Below, piece after piece: positions 25,712-34,158 of a stretch of 46,730 nucleotides of DNA. The DNA is taken from contig DYET01000106.1 in the NCBI GenBank assembly GCA_020725625.1, forward strand, positions 1-46,730, given 5' to 3'. Each line of letters begins with the position of its first letter. The first letter of the stretch is position 1. Below the pieces are notes generated by a model. It did not search any database, was not told the origin of the DNA, and saw only the letters and a list, made by a program, of their open reading frames with translations. The position numbers and the translations under genes are program-made. Source of the DNA: Desulfovirgula sp. GTDB taxonomy: Bacteria; Bacillota; Desulfotomaculia; Desulfotomaculales; Desulfocucumaceae.

Positions 25712-27232
25712 CTATCTCCTGGGATACCACTGAAAGCGTCCTTCTCTGATTACTTCGCTCAGCGGCCTGATTGAGGAAATATGGCCGCCAATCCCGGCGT
25801 ACTTATGGCGCAGGATGGTGTATTCGACCGGAGCCACCACGGCCGGGGAGGTGGTGTAGGTAAACGGCTTTTCCACCATCTGTTCCACGTCGGCCAGAAA
25901 GGTAATCCCGCCGCCGGGCATCACGTAGGCCGGCGCGCCGGCTATGCTCAGCACCGCGTCGCCCCGGTGCACGGCCCGGGTAAGCTCAATGGGATTGACG
26001 GTCACCCCGGCCCGGGCGCTGCCGCCCACCCCGGCGTAGTACACGGCCGAAACCCGGGCCTCCTCACAGTTGGAGGCCAGCATCCGGCGAAGTTCCTCCA
26101 CCTCTTCGGGCAGGGGTGCCCGCACAGGCTCCCCGTCCGCATTGACCACGAACAGAGCCACATTGCGCCAGGTGGTCTCGGCCACCAGGATTTTCATGCC
26201 CGGCCTGGCGTAATTCATGTCTACGGACTTTATGGCCTGCCGGGGATCCTCGATGTTGGTGCCGCCCCAGCCGCTGCCGTGGTCGAAGAAATAGCGTCCC
26301 GGCGTGGCCGGCCGGCCCACCGGCTCGACGCCGCTATACGGAAGAAGCTCCGCTCCGGCTGGGTGGCGGGTCAAAAGTCCGGTAATGTGGTGGTCCAGGA
26401 TGATGGCCTCGTCCACCACCCCGGCCAGGAGGCCTGCAAAGAGGCCGCAGCAGGCTCCACCGCAGCCCACCCGCATTTTTTCGTCCAGGCTGCCGTTCAC
26501 CACCGGCGGCCTGCCCACCTGCAGGTCCAGGACGGATCCGCCGTCGATTTTGAGGCGGACGGGTTCCCGGTTGCCCAGTTCCACCATAGTCCTGACCACG
26601 GTCAGGCCGTGGGGGCCCTTCACCCGGTTGACGCCTCCCAGCAGCAGAACGTGGGACCCGTACTGCTCGGCGGTGACCATGCCCACCGCCTTTCCGTCCC
26701 TTTTGACCAGGGAACCCTCGTCACCTATATGCAGATTCGTGTCGATCTTTACAATCATGGAGCTATAGGAAATTGGCGCCTCCGTAACCACCGTGACCAC
26801 GTCGAAGTCCCCAACCCGGTCCTGGACAATGTACGGAGCCGGATGACAGTCGGGGTAGCTGGCGCCGGCCCCCACGGCGGTAATCAGCGGCCGGCTTAAA
26901 ACGGCCCTTTCCATGTCCGGGGGTAAGGGCTCCGGGATTTGCAGCGGCCTGTTGCGGACAAGATCCCCCCCGGTGTTGGTAAATCGCTTGCACGCACCGG
27001 TAAGGCCGGGCGGTATTTCACACCGGACGCCGCAAAAAGTGCAGGTCACGCTCCCGGGAACCGGTTCTCCCAGGGTCAGCGCCCCGGTCCTGCAGACCTT
27101 CAGGCAGGCCTGGCAGGCCGAGCAGCCGGCACCCGCCACAGCCTTTTTCCCCACCACCCTCACGGCGCCCAGTGGGCAGTTTTTTTCACATTCCCTGCAG
27201 CCGCTGCATTTCTCCGCATCAACCCTGATCAA
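25712..27232 (-). CDS. 6-hydroxynicotinate reductase-like iron-sulfur flavoprotein
   Basis: 506 residues. Two [4Fe-4S] ferredoxin motifs (CSGCRECEKNCP near residue 9; CSACQACLKVC near 37) are followed by CTFCGVRC...C near 64, which could hold a further cluster, and a GCGGACC motif near 235. The remaining 300 residues match the family annotated as 6-hydroxynicotinate reductase (Hnr). The E. barkeri enzyme is known to contain two [4Fe-4S] clusters, one [2Fe-2S] cluster and covalent flavin, which agrees with the Cys pattern here. It reduces a hydroxylated pyridine ring using low-potential electrons. Its start overlaps the end of metF by 14 bases. Actual substrate unproven; the family call rests on memory of annotated homologues. 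Confidence 0.65.
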   Translation of the reverse strand: MIRVDAEKCSGCRECEKNCPLGAVRVVGKKAVAGAGCSACQACLKVCRTGALTLGEPVPGSVTCTFCGVRCEIPPGLTGACKRFTNTGGDLVRNRPLQIPEPLPPDMERAVLSRPLITAVGAGASYPDCHPAPYIVQDRVGDFDVVTVVTEAPISYSSMIVKIDTNLHIGDEGSLVKRDGKAVGMVTAEQYGSHVLLLGGVNRVKGPHGLTVVRTMVELGNREPVRLKIDGGSVLDLQVGRPPVVNGSLDEKMRVGCGGACCGLFAGLLAGVVDEAIILDHHITGLLTRHPAGAELLPYSGVEPVGRPATPGRYFFDHGSGWGGTNIEDPRQAIKSVDMNYARPGMKILVAETTWRNVALFVVNADGEPVRAPLPEEVEELRRMLASNCEEARVSAVYYAGVGGSARAGVTVNPIELTRAVHRGDAVLSIAGAPAYVMPGGGITFLADVEQMVEKPFTYTTSPAVVAPVEYTILRHKYAGIGGHISSIRPLSEVIREGRFQWYPRR

Positions 27233-28190
27233 CCCGGTTTCCCTCCCGGCAGCTTACTGGGCCAAGGGCTTGCCCCGCCGGATCGGGCCGGGGAAAAAGC
27301 CCCGCCCGCCTTACGATTTCCGGCACCCTTTCCTCCAAGGCTATGGCCATAATGTGCACCCCGGCCACGCCCTTTACGTTCCTCATCCGGTCGATGGTCT
27401 CGACGCAGATTTTAACACCTTCTTCCTCGGGGTCCGGGGCCAGTTCCAGGCGCCTGACCACCTCCTCGGGAACAGTCACGCCCGGCACTCTTTCCTGCAT
27501 GAAGCGGGCGGCCCCGGCGGACCTGAGCAGGGAGACTCCGGCCAGGATGCCGACCTCCCGGTCCAGGCCGGCTTCCCTCACTCTTTCCATAAACCGGGAA
27601 AACCGTTCCAGGTCGAAAACGCACTGGGTCTGGACGAACCGGGCCCCCGCCCGGGCTTTTTTCTTAAGCTTGATTACCTGGAGGTCCACGGGGTCGGCAA
27701 AGGGATTGACCACCGCCCCGACATAGGCCTCCAGGGAAACCTCCATCTTCCGTCCCCCGGGGAACAGGCCGCGGGTCATGTCAGCCGCCAACCTTACCAA
27801 CTGCACCGAATCCAGGTCGAAAACGCTTTTGGCCTGGGGGTCGCTGCCGAAACGCTGGTGGTCGCCGGAAAGGCAAAGTATGTTGCGCACCCCCTGGGCC
27901 ACCGCCCCCAGGATGTCGCTCTGTATTGCAATCCGGTTCCGGTCCCGGCAGGTAACCTGGAAGACCGCGTCTATACCCATCCGGGCCAGTTCGCCGCAGC
28001 AGGCCTGGCTGGAAAGGCGGGCGACGGCGGACTGGTTGTCCGTGATATTGACGGCGTCCACATACCGGCGCAGCAATTCGGCCTTTTGCCGCAACGGCGC
28101 GAAGTCGGCAAACCTGGGCGGGCCCACCTCCGCAGTAACGGCGAAGTGCCCTGCTTCCAGCACTTTCCGGAGATTGCTAGGCTTAGACAA
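27219..28190 (-). CDS. metF: Methylenetetrahydrofolate reductase, MetF subunit
   Basis: 323-residue TIM-barrel protein of the MetF family. The catalytic Glu is in TAEVGPP near residue 20, and the FAD/folate region LCLSGDHQ with conserved Asp lies near residue 107. TTG start 9 bases after GGAGG, overlapping the metV stop by 8 bases. It pairs with MetV as in acetogens such as Moorella, where MetV-MetF joins HdrABC-MvhD. It could reduce methylene-THF in a Wood-Ljungdahl pathway, but its location inside a catabolic operon suggests a link to one-carbon units or electrons from this pathway. Confidence 0.88.
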   Translation of the reverse strand: MSKPSNLRKVLEAGHFAVTAEVGPPRFADFAPLRQKAELLRRYVDAVNITDNQSAVARLSSQACCGELARMGIDAVFQVTCRDRNRIAIQSDILGAVAQGVRNILCLSGDHQRFGSDPQAKSVFDLDSVQLVRLAADMTRGLFPGGRKMEVSLEAYVGAVVNPFADPVDLQVIKLKKKARAGARFVQTQCVFDLERFSRFMERVREAGLDREVGILAGVSLLRSAGAARFMQERVPGVTVPEEVVRRLELAPDPEEEGVKICVETIDRMRNVKGVAGVHIMAIALEERVPEIVRRAGLFPRPDPAGQALGPVSCREGNRVDQG

Positions 28191-28863
28191 TTGGCATGTC
28201 CTCCCTCTCCAGTCTTCTGGGCCCGCCCCAGTGCCCCCTGGACCAGTCTTTTGGCGGGCGGTATTCTTCCAGCAGGTTCAGTTCCCCCCGGGCGGCAAGC
28301 CGGTCGTAAATAATCTGCCAGGCGCAGTGATTTTCGGTGTTTGCCTCGCACCGGCCATTCCGGGACCCGCCGCAGGGGCCGTTCAGCAAACCCTTGGCGC
28401 AGCGGGTGATGGGGCATACCCCCGCGGTCTGGTCCAGCAGGCAGTCCCCGCAGCCCAGGCAAACCTCCTCCCAGAGGCCCTGCCTTACCGGCAAGCCCGA
28501 CCCCAGGGTATCCAGGCCGGGCAGAATCAGCTTTCCGGGCCGGAAAAGGCTGTAGCGCTGGACTCCCACGCCGCAGGCCAGGGAAAGCACCACCTGGAAG
28601 TGGGGCAGATCTGCGTCCAGGGTCTCCAGGAATTCGGGTTCACACTGGCGCTCCACCACCCGGGCCCGCACCTCTACCGGCCTTCCCTCCGCCTGCCTGT
28701 GCAGCCTTAAAACGGCTGCGGTCTCCTCGGCTTCCTTTAGCCCGCCTGACATGCACACCGTCACGCAGGACCCGCAGCCGGCGATGAGAATCCGGTCGTA
28801 TGGATCAAGCATTTCAAAGATCCGCTTAAGCGGTTTCCTCTGGCCGATGATCATCGGCTTCAC
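28183..28863 (-). CDS. metV: MetV: methylenetetrahydrofolate reductase C-terminal/zinc-finger family subunit
   Basis: 226 residues. An N-terminal segment with CGSCVTVC near residue 32 and RQCEPEF is followed by Cys-rich motifs CLGCGDCLLDQTAGVCPITRCAKGLLNGPCGG near residues 146-175, the signature of the MTHFR C-terminal domain family (MetV). In acetogens it carries Fe-S clusters and feeds electrons to MetF. It overlaps the upstream OYE-MvhD gene by 38 bases and metF by 8, so the three are tightly coupled. Confidence 0.85.
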   Translation of the reverse strand: MKPMIIGQRKPLKRIFEMLDPYDRILIAGCGSCVTVCMSGGLKEAEETAAVLRLHRQAEGRPVEVRARVVERQCEPEFLETLDADLPHFQVVLSLACGVGVQRYSLFRPGKLILPGLDTLGSGLPVRQGLWEEVCLGCGDCLLDQTAGVCPITRCAKGLLNGPCGGSRNGRCEANTENHCAWQIIYDRLAARGELNLLEEYRPPKDWSRGHWGGPRRLEREDMPIV

Positions 28864-30520
28864 CTACCCTATTGTTCACTTCCAGGCCGTTTAAAAAGTT
28901 CCGGGTCACACCCGCCAGGTCAAGGGCCTCAAGGCCGGTCAGGCTGATATGGGCGATTACCTTATGGCTTAGCCCGGCTTCCTCCAGGATCCTCCCGGCC
29001 CGCCTGACCCTGTGGGGAGCCCAGGGATGATGGTGCCGGTACTTGCATTCCGGATTTTCCTCACTCCTGCAGCCGGCCAGCAGGATCCCGTCCACCCCCA
29101 GCTCCAGGATGCGGATCATCTGCACGGTCTCCACCCGGCCCGGGCAGGGCACCCTGACCAGCGCGGCGCTGTGAGCCAGGCCGCCGGGCAAAAATTTATC
29201 GTCGCAACGGTACGGGCCGGAAGCGCAGGTGATCACCAACACCCGCCGCTGCCCGGGGCTTAACTTTTTAACCGCCGGTTCCACCTGCCGGGACACCCAG
29301 TCGTACTGGGGGTCAGCCTGAAACCGCACCACGCGGGCCGGGCACAGCCCGGCGCACATGCCGCACTCGTCGCACCACTCATTCCCGAACTCCAGCCTGC
29401 CCTTTTCATTGATGAAGGGCAGGCGGTACGGGCAGTTGCGCAGGCAGGCCAGGCAGCGGGCGCACTCCCTCTCCATGCACCGGATGGGGTCGTCGGGGTG
29501 GCGGCGCTTGTACAGGCAACTGTTGCAGCAGACGCAGGTCCTGACCAGATCCGGGCGGCCGGCCTGGACTTTTTTCACCCACTTGTCGTCGGCCAGCAGC
29601 GGCCGGGCCATGGCCACCATGTCCACCCTGCCCTGCTCTATAACACTGGCGGCAAACTCCGGGTTGCCCAGCTTGCCCACGGCGATAACCGGCACGCCGA
29701 CGTGCCGCTTGATATCCTCGGCCAGGTACAGGTTGGGGCCGTCCTCGTACTCCACGGTTGGCTTGCCCCGGAGGTCGCTGTACCCCTTCAGGCCGCCGTC
29801 GTCGAAGCGCACCCCCACGGTGACGTCGATGCAGTCGACGCCCATTTTCTCCAGTTCCCCGGCGATAACCCGGCTTTGCTTGAGAGTGTTTCCGCCGATC
29901 ACAAACTCGTCGGCGCAAATACGGGCAAACAGCGTCACCTCCGGGCCCATCATCTCCCTGATGCCGTTGATTATTTCCCGATGGGCCTTCATCCGCCCGT
30001 ATACATCCCCGCCGTACTCGTCCAGTCTTTTGTTGGTGCGGCGGGAAAGGAGATCGGCCATGGTGTACGTATGGGCAAAGTGCAGCTCCACCACGTCGAA
30101 GCCTGCTTCGTAAGCCCGCCGTGCCCCCTCGATGAACTCCCGGATCATTTCCAGGATTACCCTTTTAGGCAGGTCTTCCGGCTTCAGCCCCACGCCGTGG
30201 ATGGAATGGGCAATCTGCAGCCCGGCGGCGGCGCCAGCCTCCTTGATTACCCGGGCCAGCCTGGCCAGGCCGGGAACGTGCAGGTCCGTGGAAATCTGGA
30301 GGCGGTTGCCGCCGTGGATGTAATAGCCGCTCACGCCGGTATGTTCCACCATGACCAGCCCCACCCCGGCAGCCGCCCTCTTCTGGTAATGCCTTAAGGT
30401 CCAGTCGGTGACGAACCCCCCCGGGGCGGCCGAGTTGGAAAAGGCCGGAGACATCATAATGCGGTTTTTCAGAACCAGCTTGTTAATCTTAATCGGCGTA
30501 AACAGCCCCACTTTTTCCAA
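28826..30520 (-). CDS. Old yellow enzyme-type reductase fused to ferredoxin and MvhD domains
   Basis: 564 residues, TTG start. Residues 1 to about 330 are an NADH:flavin oxidoreductase (OYE) barrel, with the FMN-site pattern HFAHTYTMADLLSRRTNKRLDEYGG. The cluster motif CVCCNSC...C of the 2,4-dienoyl-CoA reductase branch follows. Instead of that branch's C-terminal FAD/NAD domain there are two [4Fe-4S] ferredoxin motifs (CARCLACLRNCP, CDECGMCAGLCP), then an MvhD-like domain (VLVITCASGPYRC, RVPCPGRVE, LLAGCRSEENPEC). MvhD in other systems passes electrons to HdrA. This architecture implies that electrons reach or leave the flavin through Fe-S partners and not NADH. Substrate may be an enoate or an enamide-type intermediate. 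Coupled to metV-metF by overlap. Confidence 0.85.
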   Translation of the reverse strand: MEKVGLFTPIKINKLVLKNRIMMSPAFSNSAAPGGFVTDWTLRHYQKRAAAGVGLVMVEHTGVSGYYIHGGNRLQISTDLHVPGLARLARVIKEAGAAAGLQIAHSIHGVGLKPEDLPKRVILEMIREFIEGARRAYEAGFDVVELHFAHTYTMADLLSRRTNKRLDEYGGDVYGRMKAHREIINGIREMMGPEVTLFARICADEFVIGGNTLKQSRVIAGELEKMGVDCIDVTVGVRFDDGGLKGYSDLRGKPTVEYEDGPNLYLAEDIKRHVGVPVIAVGKLGNPEFAASVIEQGRVDMVAMARPLLADDKWVKKVQAGRPDLVRTCVCCNSCLYKRRHPDDPIRCMERECARCLACLRNCPYRLPFINEKGRLEFGNEWCDECGMCAGLCPARVVRFQADPQYDWVSRQVEPAVKKLSPGQRRVLVITCASGPYRCDDKFLPGGLAHSAALVRVPCPGRVETVQMIRILELGVDGILLAGCRSEENPECKYRHHHPWAPHRVRRAGRILEEAGLSHKVIAHISLTGLEALDLAGVTRNFLNGLEVNNRVGEADDHRPEETA

Positions 30521-30611
30521 TAACCTGTCACCCCTTCGGTTTACTGTCCCGGGTGGGACCGGGGGGCCCCGGGGGCAATGCGTTTAAAGCTGCATTACCG
30601 TCCCGGGCCCG

Positions 30612-31862
30612 TCAAATCAGGCCCCGCTTCTTGGCCCTCAGGATGGCCAAAATCCTTTCCTGCTCGTTGTACACCGTCATGACCCCCTCGTCCACGCCCA
30701 TTCCGGGCTTGCCGGCCATGGCGAAGGGCTGGGTGGCGACGGCCAGGTTGACGCATACCCGGGCCGACTTGTCGGTTTCGTTGCAGGTACCGCCCTGATA
30801 GGCCAGCACCCCGTTCCGCTTGCAGTAGAGCACCGCCTCCACGATGTTGGTGATACCGCCCAGGTCGATGGTCTTCACCTGGACCATGTCGGCCCCCTTG
30901 GCGTCGACCCAAACCCTGATCTCCTCCAGGGTGTTGGCGTACTCGTCGATGATCAGCTTCAGCCCTGACCCTGCTTCGTCAAGCCGGCGGCGCAGGTACT
31001 TCATCCCCTCCAGTTGGGCCTCACCGGTCTTCAGGTCAATGGGCATTTCAATAAAAACCTCGAAGGGAGAGCATACTTTCTCAACCTTGATCAGGTAGTC
31101 CACCACCCTGTCCAGGTCGTTGTTGAAGGCCTTGCCGATGCAGCCGTACACATCATACCGGAGGGTGGGCCGGTAATCCGGGGACCCGATGTCCAGGATG
31201 CGGTTTTTCACCCAAGCCGCGTACTCCAGGAAAATCTCGCCGTTTTTACCCAGCTTTTCCTCCACGTTGTTGATCAGGCCGTGGGGCATCATCCCCACCT
31301 GCTTGAGAATCATCTTGTCGACGTTGGTGTACCGATCGTCGCCGGACTGGGCGTTGATTTTCACCGGCTGCGGAACCAACTCAAGGCCGTACTCATCGGC
31401 CACCACCTCGGCCATGGTCAGCCGCCGCTCCCGGGCCACCGCCTCCAGGATAGCCTGGGTGACACCGTAGCGGATGGAGGCCGGCAGGTGCTCCCCGTTC
31501 ACCTCCAGGCGGTCAAACTCGCCGGCGTCCTTACGGAAACTGGTCAGGTCCCTCCCTTCCAGCCAAGGCACCACATCCCTTTCAATAATTTTGATCAGGT
31601 CCCCGGCCCTGACGGGGACCTCCCGGCCGCCGCTGGCTGCATACTGGGCGACCGCGCAGTCGCCGTAAACAACCTCGCCGCTCTCCATGACCAGGATTAC
31701 CGAAACGGCCTCGCCGGTCTGCCTGATTGTGCTGAATCCGGGAGTCAGTGGCCGGCCCCGGTAGATGAAACCGTCCTGCCTGGCGCCTTCCCTGATGGCT
31801 TCCTTGTCGTCCATGTAAAAGCCGGTCAGGCCGGCGGCGCACAGTACTCTCCTGACCTTCAT
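30612..31862 (-). CDS. mal: Methylaspartate ammonia-lyase
   Basis: 416 residues, enolase superfamily, converting 3-methylaspartate to mesaconate plus ammonia. Residues aligned by memory with Clostridium tetanomorphum MAL are kept: His in PHGLINNVEEKLG, metal ligands Asp (YDVYG), Glu (IEMPID) and Asp (IIDEYANT), the Gln and general-base Lys in VQVKTIDLGG, and YQGGTCNET. The ATG at 31862 gives the family start MKVRRVLCAAGLTGFYMDD and has a GGAG site; the track's 31904 adds 14 residues. No glutamate mutase is in the window, so methylaspartate must come from elsewhere or from the cluster's own upstream chemistry. Confidence 0.93.
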   Translation of the reverse strand: MKVRRVLCAAGLTGFYMDDKEAIREGARQDGFIYRGRPLTPGFSTIRQTGEAVSVILVMESGEVVYGDCAVAQYAASGGREVPVRAGDLIKIIERDVVPWLEGRDLTSFRKDAGEFDRLEVNGEHLPASIRYGVTQAILEAVARERRLTMAEVVADEYGLELVPQPVKINAQSGDDRYTNVDKMILKQVGMMPHGLINNVEEKLGKNGEIFLEYAAWVKNRILDIGSPDYRPTLRYDVYGCIGKAFNNDLDRVVDYLIKVEKVCSPFEVFIEMPIDLKTGEAQLEGMKYLRRRLDEAGSGLKLIIDEYANTLEEIRVWVDAKGADMVQVKTIDLGGITNIVEAVLYCKRNGVLAYQGGTCNETDKSARVCVNLAVATQPFAMAGKPGMGVDEGVMTVYNEQERILAILRAKKRGLI

Positions 31863-31934
31863 TTTTCTCCGATGCACCTCTGACTTTCTCTGTAAATTTG
31901 ACAAATGGTTTGAAATACCTTTGAGTAATTCTTG

Positions 31935-33281
31935 TTACGACACCCGCCGGCCGTCCCGGGCCACCAGCCGGCCTCCGATGAAGATGGCTTCCACCTTTGA
32001 GATTTCCGGGTAGGCGGTGATGATCACATCGGCGGTATAGCCTTTCTGCAGCAGGCCGAGGTTGGGTGCGATGCCGGGAATGGCCCCGGCTACATTTTTG
32101 GTCCCCAGGGCGACGGCTTCTGCCAGGCCGATGAGCTTCCGCTCCACCCCATGCTGCATGGCCTCCAGCATGGAATCGAAGCTGCCGGCGGCGAAATCGG
32201 TGGAAATGACATCGGCCAGGCCCTCCTTGAAGAAGGCGAACAGGTTGTCGGGAACGGTCACCAGCCGCTTGGCTCCGAAGGGGTCGTGCACGGCGGCATC
32301 GATAATCACCCCGGGGTACTGGCGCAGCTTTTTAGTGTTCTCCACCGCCTCCTCAGTGGTGAACAGGTAGTTGGAGTGAGCGGCGATGAGGCGCTGCACC
32401 CCCATTTGGGCCACCTCGTGGACCGTTTTCATGGAGGTGGGGGCGTTGTGGATGAGAAGGGGGACGTTGAGCTTTCTGGCCAGCTCCGCAGCCTCCCGGT
32501 ACGCTTCCAGGGCCACCTTCACCGAGGCCATGGTGGTCTGCAGGACGATTTCCCGGGTCTGCTCCGGGGTGAGAAAGCCGTCCAGACCGTGTTCTTTAAG
32601 GGCTTGGGCCACCCGGTCCCGGTCATAGTACGACTCTTCCATGTACCGGCCCAGCACCGATAGCTTCATGGCCCGGGCCTGCAAGTAGTCGATGTCGCGG
32701 CCGGTAGCCTTTTTCACCGCCCGGGGAATGTACAGGTAGTCCTGGCCACCCCCTCCCAGGGTGTGCCCGCCGCCCACCTCGCCGATACAGATGGCACCCT
32801 CCTCCAGCATTTTTTCCACTGTCATGGCTTGATGCTTTTCTTCCAGCCCGGCCCCGTCGCAGCGGAATGCCGCCTCAAAATTGACCGGGGTGTGGGTGGT
32901 GGCAGTTTTGATCCGTATGGGGTGAGCCTTTTGGGTCTCCCTGACCTCGTCCATGGTTGCGAAGCCGTCAACGTTCATCACCGTGGTGTGGCCCTGAAGC
33001 AGGTTCCTGTCCAGCAGTTCCATCACCCGCTGCCGCTCGTAGGGCTTCGCCCCGCTGGCAAACACCGGCCCGAAAACCACCCCGTGCTGGTGGTGGTTGA
33101 TCATGCCGGGCAAAATGGCCTTTCCGGCACAGTCAAAAACCTCGGCGGCGTAATTTTCCACCGACGGGTCAAGGCAGTCGGTCACCTCGGCAATCCGGTC
33201 GCCCTTGATGATCACCGAGGCCTTCTCCATTATCGTCTTCCCGTCCCCGGTTACGACGGTGCCGTTTTTCAGAAGCAGCAT
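31935..33281 (-). CDS. Amidohydrolase-family protein, enamidase-like
   Basis: 448 residues. Metal-site motifs of the amidohydrolase superfamily: HxH in GMINHHQHGV near residue 63, Glu in CIGEVGGGHT near 167 (matching the IVGEVGLGT region of E. barkeri enamidase), His in LLIHNAP and AAHSNY, and Asp in STDFAAGSF. The N-terminal KNGTVVTGDGKT and C-terminal TADVIITAYPE...GGRLVARDG flanks form the usual small beta domain. Enamidase hydrolyses the ring amide of tetrahydro-6-oxonicotinate; here a cyclic amide or enamine is a reasonable but unproven substrate. Start has TAAGGAGG. Confidence 0.85.
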   Translation of the reverse strand: MLLLKNGTVVTGDGKTIMEKASVIIKGDRIAEVTDCLDPSVENYAAEVFDCAGKAILPGMINHHQHGVVFGPVFASGAKPYERQRVMELLDRNLLQGHTTVMNVDGFATMDEVRETQKAHPIRIKTATTHTPVNFEAAFRCDGAGLEEKHQAMTVEKMLEEGAICIGEVGGGHTLGGGGQDYLYIPRAVKKATGRDIDYLQARAMKLSVLGRYMEESYYDRDRVAQALKEHGLDGFLTPEQTREIVLQTTMASVKVALEAYREAAELARKLNVPLLIHNAPTSMKTVHEVAQMGVQRLIAAHSNYLFTTEEAVENTKKLRQYPGVIIDAAVHDPFGAKRLVTVPDNLFAFFKEGLADVISTDFAAGSFDSMLEAMQHGVERKLIGLAEAVALGTKNVAGAIPGIAPNLGLLQKGYTADVIITAYPEISKVEAIFIGGRLVARDGRRVS

Positions 33282-33314
33282 CTGTTATGAGCCTCCTTAG
33301 AAAATACCATGATT

Positions 33315-34112
33315 TTATCTTTCCGGACTGTTAATTCTCCACAGCTTCCGCTCCGCCGGCCCGTCATACTGGTGGTCGGCGGGGCTGATTATGCGCATGG
33401 GCTTCTGGGTGGTCATCTCCTCGTAAACGTGGGCGGTCAGGCCGGGTATCCTGGCAATAATGAACACGGCGTTGGCCAGTTCCACGGGAAAATCCATCTC
33501 GCACAGCAGTGCGGCGATGGCGCCGTCCACATTGATGGGCAGTTCCTTTCCGGTTTCCCGGGCAAAGGCCTCCTGAATGGCCTGGGCCATCTCCACGAAT
33601 TCACCCGCCACCCCTGCCTCCCGGGCTATGCTGAACAGCTTGGCGGTGCGGGGGTCGTTGGTGTGCACCCGGTGTCCGTATCCCGGCAGTTTCAGCCCCT
33701 TCTGGCGCCGGAATTTGACCAATGAGGCGGCCGCCTCGCCGGCAGTTAGCCCCCCGTCCCGCTTTTGTTCCACGGCCTCCTTCAGCACCTGCATGCAGTT
33801 CTCTATGGCCCCGCCATGATGCCTGTTGATGGAAAGCACCCCGGCAGCCAGGGAAGCGTTGAGGGAAGCCCCGGTGGAAGCCACCGTCCGGGCCGCCAGG
33901 GTTGAGGGCGGGGTGGCTCCATGATCGATGGAGGAAACAAGGATGGCGTTCAGCACCTGCGCCACCGCCGGCGGCGGCAGTTCGCCTTTGAGAATCAAAT
34001 AAACCACCTCGGCGAAAGACAGCCTGCCCATCAGCTCATCCAGCCGATAGCCGCGGATCAGCAGCTTGTTGGGCTCCACCTTGGTGATGGCGGTTTTCCA
34101 TTTTTCCGACAT
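33315..34112 (-). CDS. Citrate synthase-fold protein, citryl-CoA lyase-like
   Basis: 265 residues, far shorter than citrate synthase (about 370-430) and matching the length of citryl-CoA lyase (Ccl) and related lyase domains. The catalytic residues are kept: His in SSIDHGATPPS, His in GYGHRVH and Asp in NVDGAIAALL. Directly preceded by two succinyl-CoA-ligase-like genes, as citryl-CoA synthetase works with Ccl in Hydrogenobacter. In this setting it may cleave citramalyl-CoA (or citryl-CoA) to acetyl-CoA plus a 2-oxoacid. AAGGAG site upstream. Confidence 0.85.
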   Translation of the reverse strand: MSEKWKTAITKVEPNKLLIRGYRLDELMGRLSFAEVVYLILKGELPPPAVAQVLNAILVSSIDHGATPPSTLAARTVASTGASLNASLAAGVLSINRHHGGAIENCMQVLKEAVEQKRDGGLTAGEAAASLVKFRRQKGLKLPGYGHRVHTNDPRTAKLFSIAREAGVAGEFVEMAQAIQEAFARETGKELPINVDGAIAALLCEMDFPVELANAVFIIARIPGLTAHVYEEMTTQKPMRIISPADHQYDGPAERKLWRINSPER

Positions 34113-34158
34113 GACTTACACCTTCTCCTTAAAAATCAATTCCGTTAACGGCGTTATT

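Noticed and set aside
17755-27232. Calling the cluster nicotinate fermentation as in Eubacterium barkeri
   Set aside because: The Mo subunit is a single chain, and 2-(hydroxymethyl)glutarate dehydrogenase, methyleneglutarate mutase, methylitaconate isomerase and dimethylmalate dehydratase/lyase genes are absent from the window.
26913-28313. 466-residue plus-strand frame
   Set aside because: Antisense to the Hnr-like, metF and metV genes; composition is typical of a mirror frame.
33315-34112. Calling the citrate-synthase-fold gene a housekeeping citrate synthase
   Set aside because: It is about 100 or more residues too short and sits beside a CoA-ligase pair, as citryl-CoA lyase-type proteins do.
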